Assembly: GCA_022829145.1 (NCBI GenBank)
Contig: CM040758.1
Span: 8,354,128 to 8,418,127 of the forward strand
DNA length: 64,000 nucleotides
Reading direction: 5' to 3'
DNA from: Albula goreensis
Taxonomy: Eukaryota > Chordata > Actinopteri > Albuliformes > Albulidae
The notes below the pieces were generated by a model. The model had not been told where the DNA came from. It made no database searches and worked only from the letters and a program-made list of their open reading frames with translations. Below are positions 51,705 through 64,000 of this stretch, one piece after another. A program made the translations under genes and the position numbers. The number at the start of each line of letters is the position of its first letter. The stretch's first letter is position 1.

Positions 51705-54700
51705 AGAGATAGAACTTTACTTGGCTCCATGTTCTCAAAGTTCCGTTTGGACGAACTTGAATAGTGGTTTGAATCCAGCAGTGATGACTAGCCCAGAGAG
51801 GTGTGGATAATGGAATAAACAGGAAAACTTAAAACGATTAACTGTACATTGTACATAGAACAACTGTACATAACATAGTAACGTTACATTAAAAAGAGCA
51901 GTTTCCCCATTGCAGTCAATCGAAATTTTCTTTTAGACTCATAACGTACTTTTACTGTAACTTCATGTATGTTGTATTCTTTGGTTGGAGAAAAATGAAA
52001 GTGTAGGCCTACTGTCTCACATGTTTAATTTATTACAAGCGTGTTATACATTTATGTCGAGATTATCGTCACATATGTGGGACAAGGTGAAACACAGATG
52101 CATTTATTTCAGTCAATATCGATGGTACACCAAAAGCTATAGAAATATGAACCAGCGGGAAAATATTTACAATTATTTTATTGGCTAAGGGATGGTATTT
52201 GGCATCTATATATTTATTTTTAAGTGACATTATTTTAAAATCCCAATGCTAACAGTTAACTACCATGTAAACCAATAATCCCTATTCTGAGGAAAACTAT
52301 GGAAATGATGTCATGGTGGGTAGACCCAGCTCAGTCACATGTAAACCCTGTTGTGTTATGAAAAAAATTCCCCGTCTTTCATTCTTTCACTCTGACGTTT
52401 CTCCGACTTCTCTCTATCTTAGTCAGGCTTATGATGCCCTCTTGCGGCCACATATGGTAACTGTCTTGTTTTAAATCTCAAACCATCAGATTTTTCACGG
52501 CAGATAATTTGTCTCCCATATCAGTTGTAATCAAGTTATTTATTATGTTTTTTCACGTATTTATGTGGGTAAGCTTGCATATTTCCACAATGAATGTGTT
52601 TTATTTAGTGCTCATGAGGATACTTATTTTTGTCTTTTCCTTTCTTGGTCCAATGAATACATTGTTAAATATCATTTATGAAATTCCCTTGGTCAGAAAA
52701 AAGCAAATACCTAAATTAAGACAGACAGGTTGAACAACAGCCCTATGTAAGTTACTGCCAGAGACATTGAAAGGCCTACAAGCTTCAGGACCTTTATGTT
52801 TTCTTTGTCTGGCTAACATGAATACTTCCTTCCTCTGCATCATGATCATGCCATCCACCTTTTATGTGCAAAAAAGGTTGAAAAATTTTGCTTTTAAGAA
52901 AATCATGTACAATGGATAAGGGGGTTGAAAGTCATGGGAATCAGAAAAAAACAGTACTGGAATTTTTTTGAAAAGACAGTTTTCAACTGTATTCACAAAT
53001 TCTTTACAGATTCAATCGATGTATGAATCATTTTATGGGTTGTGATCAGGGGCATCACCAGACCCTATTTACTGGGGCACTTCCCCCAGTAATAATTTTC
53101 TGTCCCCCGGTAAATAATCCTGAAAAATAACTCGTTTTTAAAAATGTATCATAAATAGCAAGTGTGAGGATGTGGGCACTGGGGGCCTGTGCCTCAGTAG
53201 GGCCAAAAGTCTAGCAACATCCCTGATTGTGGTACTCTAAGTCAGTGATCTGGGTCACCTCCCATTTATGCTTGTACAATTGTCACATTTATACAGATAA
53301 TGTTACAACAACAAATATATTTAAAAAAAAAAAACCAAAGGTACAACAAAAATCTGAAAAAATAATTATGGATCCTTTAGCAAAAATGTTTCTAGATTTT
53401 TGAAAATATTTGGTGTACAAACATGAAAATGCAGGATGGAGGGGCTGAGTGAATGTGGTCTGCACTCTGTGGAGAAGGGTCACTCTATCAGGGTTCCAGC
53501 TCAGTGATCCAGGTACGCTCCTTTTTTAGAGGAGGTGGGGACAGGGATTTTAGTCTGATCGTCGTCTTGGTGGACACCGTACCTGGAGCCGGAGCAGGCA
53601 GAACTCCAGGACTTTTCATTATATCCCTGAGTACAGTCATTATCCCATCCTGTCATGCTGATTTCTGAAAAGAACACTGCTATTTCAACCCTCATCCCTC
53701 CACTCAGCCTCCTAATAGAAGCGTCCTGACAGACTGACTGTCTGCACATCACTTACGTTGCATTGTCAAATCTGGATGTTAGAATATGCATAGGTTGTTC
53801 AACCACATGTATCTTCTCTGCTTCCCTTGGATAAACAGTTCTCCCATACCTTACCTCAGAACAGACTTTTTCTACACAGTGTTTGGAAGATCCATTACAA
53901 GAATCACTGCCAGAATCTCTTCTCCAGCCAATGGGGAAGGTGTATGGAGATATAGTTCATCATGGATGCTATCCGAGGCAGCTGTCTCCCATTGCTCACC
54001 CAGTGAAAGCATTGCTCCAATGTTGATGAAAACCTATAACCTGATGGGACACAATATTTTTTCTCTTTTGTCATAAGGCTTTTCATTTTCTGTCTTATCA
54101 AAATGTATTTTGGCAAAATAAAAATTAGGCTGATATCTTACAGCTGTAATTGTGTATTCATTTCATTTGTGATTACTTCACAAATCATAGGTAAAGGACA
54201 TGGTAGCCTATGATCAGGCTGAAAATACATGAAGATTGTCATCTGAATGTGTTCTGTTTGTTGCCCCAGTGTGAAATTGGTGCTCAGTAACAATTCAGGT
54301 TGTTACATGTGTTTTCTTTGTTGACTAGAAATGAAAAACAGAGCAGCTAACTTTATAAGGCAACATGGCGAAATATGACTGTCCCATTGTGTCAGGAATA
54401 ACATATGGTGAACAGTGCTGAAGATATCCGAGTAACGCTGGGAGCAGTAACATTTGCAAACAGGAATACAATCATGTTTTCTTGAAGAGACACAAGTCTG
54501 ATATTCGGAAAATATGAGAAATATGGCCAATATCAAAATAGTGATCTCTTGAATTGTAGTGACCCAAATCAACGATGAATCAGTAGCTAAGGTATCAAAT
54601 TATTATTAGCTATGTCCCTCTTCTGATCGGACACACATTTTTTCGCTGAAGGCGCGGTTTTGTGTCACTGACGTGCACCTCCAATGTTTTCATTGATATT
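51705..54700. other. Intergenic DNA between tacc3 and gprin3
   Basis: No supported gene. It contains one small hAT-type element (53047-53225). ORFs at 53501-53752 (-) and 53904-54116 (-) were inspected and not recognised. Confidence 0.55.
53047..53225. mobile_element. hAT-like MITE, 179 bp
   Basis: The left end reads CAGGGGCATCACCAGAC and the right end, reverse-complemented, CAGGGATGTTGCTAGAC; both continue to a TACTG-GGCAC-type block. The flanks gttgtgat (53039-53046) and attgtggt (53226-53233) match at 6 of 8 positions, as an aged 8-bp target duplication. No ORF. This matches a familiar fish hAT-derived repeat. Confidence 0.75.
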
Positions 54701-54779
54701 CAACCTAGTATCCTATGTGAACAAGCAGAAAGACGAACGGCTGTTAAATAGCGCATCTACACAATACTGGAATCTCAGA

Positions 54780-54925
54780 AGACGGAGACGAAGCAGTCTC
54801 GGTGAAGGAGTTTTCATGTACGCTGAACGTGATCTTATGGATTTTGCTAGAAGATGGTGATAAATTTGTCCGCAAGGTCAAATGCACCTTTGATGCCGGG
54901 TATTGGAGAGCCAACGTTCAATAAG
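54780..54925 (+). other. Inferred gprin3 5' non-coding exon with upstream ORFs
   Basis: AATAAG then GTGGGT at 54925/54926 is a good donor, and the gprin3 coding exon begins at an acceptor at 58415, so an exon here is plausible; its 5' limit is uncertain. It carries an upstream ATG at 54854 that would run through the splice and stop at 58442-58444 (33 codons), and a 14-codon ORF starting just before it. These could dampen translation of gprin3. Confidence 0.4.
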
Positions 54926-57900
54926 GTGGGTTGAGAAGGCAAATTATGGTTAATTGGTGGCATGATAAATTTTTTTTTCCAATTCTCAGTTCGAACTTGT
55001 GTGTTTTATATGGAGTTCTATTGCATATTTTAATGACTCGTTCGCCAGGACATGCCCCCCTCAGAATAGAAAAATCTGGAGTAATTTTCTTCTGGTATTT
55101 TAGAGTCAGGTGAGATCGTCGGTCCTCTGTATGAAAGAGTAAAAGCAAAGGTTTGTTCATGCGTCTTTGGAATAGGCTACCCAATCCAGCGCAAACAGTC
55201 ACGGTTACATTTAGCTAGGCTATCAACATAGCATGCTGTCAGAGTTTTTAGAATTTTTAATATTCATATTTTCCTGCCTTGAAACGCGTTTTGCGCTGAA
55301 GATAGTGCAGGGTATTAGCTAGCTTGTTACTATTATTGTTCTGCGTGATCCGAGGTTAACGTCCGTATGTAGCCTATTGGTACTTTTTGTTAAGACTGAA
55401 CGGCAATTTTTGTGTCATTGCGATTTTCTGAGCGAGCTGTCAGACATAATTTTTCTCCAAATGGGCCTGTGAATTTGGCTATTTCTCAATGTAATGTGAT
55501 CCGCAACACTTAAATTACAGAAAACAAGATATCACTGCATGATGCATTCACGAATTCGCATGTTCCCCAGTAGAGTATTCACTGTATCAGGTGATATCCA
55601 TAGGTTCACTTATATTACTTGTGTGAAAATTGTATTACTTATTAAAATACTAAAGTTGTTGCTTTTCGGTCTCCCTGATGATACACAATATCCCTACAAT
55701 TCAGACATGACAATGCGAGACTTTTTCATCAGTATGTCAATGTATTGTCATATTTGCATGTAGCTATCAAAGACTATGAGTGCTTCTTATTAAACCAAAG
55801 CTTAAACAAAAACATTATGCTCCGTTTTAATGACAACCGAAAGCAGGCATTATTTATTTACATGTACAAGTACAAGATGACCTTTTTTTCTGCCTTCTGT
55901 CTAAAGTGTTGATTTGGAAATGGTTAGCATAGAAGGAGTTATTTTTCATGTTTATGACAATGTTGTCCTGTGTAAATATACACAAGTTTTGTCATTGATT
56001 TTGTTTGCCATCCTCAGGCAAATAAAGTATATCTGAATTGGAATTTGACAGAGCCTCCCTAGTATGTGAGGATTCTAACTCTTTCCAAATTGAGTTGTGA
56101 TATTAATGGTTTTTTTACCTCCAAGAAAAAAAAATCTGTGCCATTTTGAAAGTGCAAATGCACAAGGGAATCAGTTACTGCAAATAGACACATGCTTGCT
56201 TGCGTTACTTTACAATGTGTTTGATTTGTCCCAGTGTTTTCAATGAAGCAGCTGGCATAGCTTCACATTGTGTGCCTTGGTTGAATGGCTATTATTGGTC
56301 TGTCTCTCGGTCTCTCCTATGGAGCGGGATCGTATGAGTCGGTCCTCTTTAGCGAAACGCTGCTGTGAATCAGATGGATCCTGGGAGATATGGATCACCT
56401 CTGCAGAGAAGAGTGCAGTGACATAATTAGACAGAAATCCCCCTGCTGTTACATTAAGAGGAAGGTGATAAAAGGGGTGAGGGTTATACTGTATCAAATT
56501 AAGCTGAGGGGCCGCTGGAGCGGGTGGGGGAGATAATAACTTGGAATGATGAAGAGAGCCTATAAACCACACCATGTGACCTGGGGCCTATTCTCCAGGT
56601 GGGGCAACCTTTGGAACATACCCGAAAGCATGTTTAGGAGTAGTTGTGGTTCCATGCTTGTAGTGAGAATTAAATGCTGTAGCTCAATACTACAGTCATT
56701 CTGATCTCATACATCTCCAGAGTTTGGCTTTTATATGGCATTTACATTAGTGTACTGTACATTTACACAACAAGGATTTTACTTGTAAACACCTGAGGTA
56801 TTACCATAGCCTATGCAGAAACTGGGCTTGCTTCTAGTTATGACGCTGAATGTGGCTGGAAGATTGTAGACATATTTATTGGACATTTTGATATATGAAG
56901 TGTATATGAGCATTTAGTGCACTGTAAATACACTTTATTTTTAAATGTCTTTATGCAATGTTATTTTAGCCATATTTCCCTGCTTTTACTAACTGAACTG
57001 TAAGCTGTCTGTAACAGTGAATGTCCTATAATATCTTGACTAAAACTTGTTTTTTTTAAGTACTGCTTAGAGTATTTTTGGTTTTAATTTGGGGCTGCAT
57101 GTTCAGCTTGAGACTCATTGAAGTCTTTAATTTTTGAAGGCATCGTTTTGACCCAGATTTCTTATGTTAGGTGTCAGTCATGGAAAATTGCAATTCCTGT
57201 CTTAACTGAATAAGTAGTAGTTGCATATATAAATGACTGGGACATAAAATACAGAAAGATTGCATATGTATATATACATATTCCCAAAGCAGAAGCATGA
57301 AATCTGACTCAGCACTTAAAAGTAATGTTTTTCTCATAATTTATGATAATATATTTGACTGCAGTAGCTTGGTGTTAGTAGTGAACTGTTCAAAAGATTT
57401 CACTGGAATTACAATGGTGCTTATACAAAGACAGAGTTTAATTTTTAAAAATAATGGAGTACCCCTGTAAGAATGAAGTATTCAATGGTTGGAATTGAAA
57501 GCCAGTTTTATACCACCAGAATCAGTTAGATTGCTGATTGCACGTATTCCTAAAAAGGCAATTTAGTATTCAGTGGCTGTTACTCTTATATTATGTAAAT
57601 CAGAATTAAACTCAATAAGGATAGAATCAACTCATTGTTAAGAAGCTCAAATTTACCTCATATTCTTCAAGTTCAGAACAAGGTAATCTGCTTGAGGCCT
57701 TCTTCATATTGGAAGAGGTTGAAATGGCTGCAAAACCGATACACAGGAAAAACCTTCTGTTTGAGGTGGCAGACCTCCAGAATGTGGCAGGCTGGGATAT
57801 CACAGGTCCGTCGATGTGAAATTCCATTAATGATGTTGGACCATGATGAAGCTTTCCAAAGCAATGAAAACAGATCATTAATTTCAGTGGTGCTAAAAAG

Positions 57901-58414
57901 TGTCATTAATTTCAATGACGGTAAAAAACTGGCATTAATTTCAATGATGGTAAAAACTATCATCAATTTCAGCGGTAGTAAAAGGTATCATTAATTTAAA
58001 TCAGGGTGAAAAGGATAAGCATCATGTGAGTTTATAAAAAACACTCCGCTCAGCCATGAGCCTGACAATAGAACTCCTGTATGAAGACATATTCCAGCTT
58101 GTAATGGCAGTGACCAGACTGACATCCTAGAAGTATTGTCTATATATGTGGATTTTTTCTGACTTTCCATGCCCTCATGACCCCCAGATACATGTTTTCT
58201 CCAGTCCCATATTGTCATTGTTCAAGCTTAACGCAGCTTCAAATATGGAATAAAAGTGAATAGTATTTGACATTTATAACCATAAAGAAACATCTGAAGG
58301 TGTCATAGTTATTTATGGAGTGTGACACACACACATACTTATTGTGGTGTACTTTTATATATTTTGTAAAGTTGTCATGAATTTGATTTAAATGCTGTCT
58401 GTTTTCTTTTTTAG
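54926..58414 (+). other. Inferred gprin3 5' intron
   Basis: This AT-rich sequence ends at a strong acceptor (TTTTCTTTTTTAG). It contains a 28-30 bp minisatellite (57875-58014). An unrecognised minus-strand ORF of 111 codons at 56240-56575 has no domain signal and is not annotated as a gene. Confidence 0.45.
57875..58014. repeat. 28-30 bp minisatellite, 5 copies
   Basis: Copies start near 57875, 57903, 57933, 57961 and 57989. The shared motif is CATTAATTTCAATGATGG followed by TAAAAA, with decay toward the right end. Confidence 0.85.
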
Positions 58415-58510
58415 GAACTCATCATCTGTGGACTCAGTAACTGACGTACAGGAAGCAGTTTTTGACTGATTGTAGCTTACGTTTCTATTAGGAATATTAA
58501 AAGGGAATAA

Positions 58511-61204
<2,694 letters not shown>

Positions 61205-64000
61205 GTCTCTGCAGGAGGGGCCTGCCCCTCGCCCGTACCTGGCACCATGGTCACTTAGACAACTGGGCCCTGGACTTTTTTTAAGGTTGCTATTTGAAAG
61301 TACAACCTGTGTGCAGCTGTTTCTGTGCACACGTCTACTACACATGTGACATGTATGCTGATGCATGCAGACTATGACTTTCGACCCAAAGGGGTCTTCC
61401 AGTTTGTCTTCTTCCACTACTACTTTTTCTTTTTCACACTGTTGCTGTTTAACTTGCAAATAATTAATAATGTTATGACAAAGGAAACATGCTAGCTACT
61501 GCTTATCAATCTCTAAAAAAGACAAACGTGTGACGGATGAGAAAAGGAATCTGATTTGACCTTTGACACAGGAAGTAAGAACTATCAGAGAGATGAACCA
61601 CATTGATGGGATACTGAAGTCACGTGTGGTGTTTTATGTTTCCTTCTCGATGTCGTTTCTAAACCAGGTGTGGAAGTTGGTCTTAGGCATGTTTTTTTTT
61701 CTCTTCACAGTACAAATGTTCTGCCAATTGATACTGAAGGCAAGGCAGGAATAGTCCTATGAGCATGGAAGGTTTTGAGAGCAAAGTAATGCAATTTTTA
61801 AAAAATGTACTTGAGTATACTATGTGAGAAAAACATTTAACAGCATCTAAAATGGCAATAATATATAGTAAAATGCATGTGTGTTAGCTTACTATTATAG
61901 TGTTTCTGTTGGATATGGATAGTCATGTATGCACAATTACAGGGAGGTATACCTTTCAGCAAATAACTTTTACAAACCTTGTGCAAGTAAAAAATATATA
62001 TGTTGATTTTAACCAACGCTAAGCATTTATTAAATGCTTCGGGGATTTATCTAGCAGCTTTATTTAGGTAAATTCATAATATTTTCTTAGTTTTAAAGAT
62101 TTATGAAGAATATCTTATTATGAAGAATATCTAATTATTTTGTCTTGATAACAAGTCTACAGTGCTTGGCACTATGTCTGTCCTAATCCAAGCCTGTGTT
62201 CGTTATGGTGCTCTGTTTCATGTGAATGTCCTGTTACTTTTATATAATATATTTGTCTGAGGCAGTATCTGGTTTTCGTTATTAACACTGGCAGCCAGGT
62301 AAAACTTCAGCCTCACCTGGTGGAACATCTTGTCAGGTGGGGAAACAAGACTATCCAACACCTGAAATCCTCTACACCTGAAATGTCTGTATAAAAGAGG
62401 TTCTGTCAGACATTAGGGGCCTAATTAAGGTCCGTAGACTGTATAGATATTAATTAAAGTTTTTTTTCTTTTTCAGAGGACATAATATGTAAGGTGTATC
62501 ACATTTTACCTGCTAAATGTACGATTTTTCTTTTCCTAAGACATCTAATCAAATTAAACAGTAAAAATAGTCTTTGAGGCCTGTAGTATATATAGAGAGC
62601 AGCGGGAAGAAAAAGTAAATTCACATGGGAACAACTTTACAGATGTCAGCAGAAAGTTACTGTGAGAGAACGTGGGTAAGTCTTGTGGGTTCGTCACTAA
62701 CGCTAGTGCCTACCCCCGTTTCAGCAGTTACAAAACTTTATGGATCGTCCGTAAAAAGTTCTTTCAGTAGAAGTTCTCTAGCAACCCGCCGCAAATGGCA
62801 AAATGCAGTGCATGGTACCCTTAAAACCTGAATAAAAATACATTTTAAAGTATTTGCAAATCAAATTGATAATCTTGCCTGAATTACTGAAAATTTGCAT
62901 GTGAAATCGCCTGAAATAATCAGCCAGTATTTCTGAGGGTTCCCACTATATGCTTGAGATTTGATTGGAGGTAAAACCTGACCAGAACCTTTAAATAATG
63001 AATCAGCTAAACGCTGCTGAGTGTGACTGGTGCTGTCCATGGTCCTGCAGTTGTCCTGTTCTCCTGAGGCACTCAGGATGCTGCGAAAAAGCAGTGGGCC
63101 GCAGTGTCCTCCACACTGGAGCAGTCCTCTATCCTGCACTGCCCTTCAAAGCAGCACAAGTCCAAAGATGTGCTAAACCGCAGTGCAGCTCACCAGGGGG
63201 CTGCACAACTCCATTCCGGGAGGATCTTGTGCATCCTGCTTTTTGTTCCAACCAACGATTCTGTCTTGATCTTCTAACCAGCTGCATACACCACTGTTTG
63301 TTCCAATGTGTGTCACACAACAATAAAATGGGTTCCCCAAGGATGCAAGTGAAGGGTTTAGCTGTAGCTCATGACGAAATGTCAGATGAAACAATGATAG
63401 GGCGGTTTAAATAATTATTATACAGAATCTGACACAAATACTGAAAAACAAGCAACCCTGAAAGTGCACGCTGCCTTAACAGGATTTGTATTAGAAGCAC
63501 ACCCTCTTGGAATGTAAAAAGCCAGGCCTGACATTGTGTGAGGCTATAAGCAAAATGACAGGCCTAGATGACCTCATATATAATAGCTATTCTAGTTATT
63601 ATATGTGAATTATTTAACACGCATTCTTTTACAGGCTGCATGACTTCACTGCGTTGAGTTGAGCACATTCCTTATCTGTCAGAGATGCTGTTGATGGTGT
63701 AATTAACCCAGTTTTACATCCGTCTTCTCCACACGCCCATCTCTCCACCCCTTTTGTTCTTTCTCCCTTGCTAGAAGTCTGTTTTTATTGTTCCTTTTTA
63801 ACCCCTGTCTTTTCCTTTTCTCATCTCTGTTCTCTAACTCCAGTGACTCATGCTTGAATATGGCAACCTAATTTAACCTTTATTTTACCAAGCAGGCCAG
63901 CTTAGAGCAGAAGAGAGTGTGGACTTGAGGAATCAAAAGTGGGTAAAGGAATTTGAGAGAGTTAATGGATATAGTGGAGATGAAGAGGTGGCCATATTAT
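61205..64000. other. gprin3 3' UTR and downstream DNA
   Basis: Likely 3' UTR at the left, with candidate AATAAA signals at 62831-62836 and near 63313. ORFs at 62625-62831 and 62998-63414 lack domain signals; the latter overlaps a probable interspersed repeat. No gene was recognised to the right edge. Confidence 0.5.
63180..63330. repeat. Probable interspersed repeat fragment
   Basis: The words TCCGGGAGGATCTTGTGCAT, CTTTTTGTTCCAACCAA and a second TTTGTTCCAA resemble a family of fish repeats recalled as TCCTGGAGGGC...GGTTTTTGTTCCAACC. Boundaries are unclear. Confidence 0.4.

Noticed and set aside
56240-56575. 111-codon minus-strand ORF
   Set aside because: No recognisable domain, no convincing splice context and the sequence lies in an inferred intron.

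Overview
The window is vertebrate nuclear DNA, almost certainly from a ray-finned fish. Genes are split into many short exons with GT-AG introns, intergenic DNA is AT-rich, and non-autonomous DNA transposons, SINE-like tails and simple repeats of teleost type are scattered through it. There are no prokaryotic or viral genes. Exon models below were built by hand from splice sites, reading-frame phase and recalled similarity to the human proteins. In all five complete models the phases close from start to stop.

Layout, left to right. 437-515 (-): a single first coding exon encoding a mitochondrial-presequence-like N terminus, probably letm1, running off the left edge. 4876-20119 (-): nsd2 (WHSC1/MMSET, H3K36 methyltransferase), 22 coding exons and 1356 codons, with its 5' non-coding exon and a CCAAT/ETS/E2F promoter near 25.0-25.1 kb. 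29642-33731 (-): chmp3 (ESCRT-III subunit VPS24), 6 coding exons, with the conserved C-terminal tail out of frame as sequenced. 36027-38825 (+): elmod2 (GAP for ARL2-type GTPases), 8 coding exons. 42582-50766 (-): tacc3 (mitotic spindle coiled-coil protein), 16 coding exons and 1070 codons, with a near-perfect 93-bp coding repeat array and a CCAAT/CRE promoter near 51.6-51.7 kb. 58514-61204 (+): gprin3, with a single 896-codon coding exon and an upstream non-coding exon.

The genes are not an operon and do not share one pathway. nsd2 and tacc3 (and letm1, if correctly named) are neighbours in the human 4p16.3 region, so the block preserves part of an old vertebrate neighbourhood. chmp3 and elmod2 lie between nsd2 and tacc3, and FGFR3, which sits there in human, is not seen.

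No clearly novel biological system was found. The points most worth a second look are the chmp3 C-terminal frame problem, the tacc3 repeat array with one proline-directed phospho-motif per unit bracketed by two copies of an ancestral module, and the absence of a recognisable HMG-box exon in nsd2.
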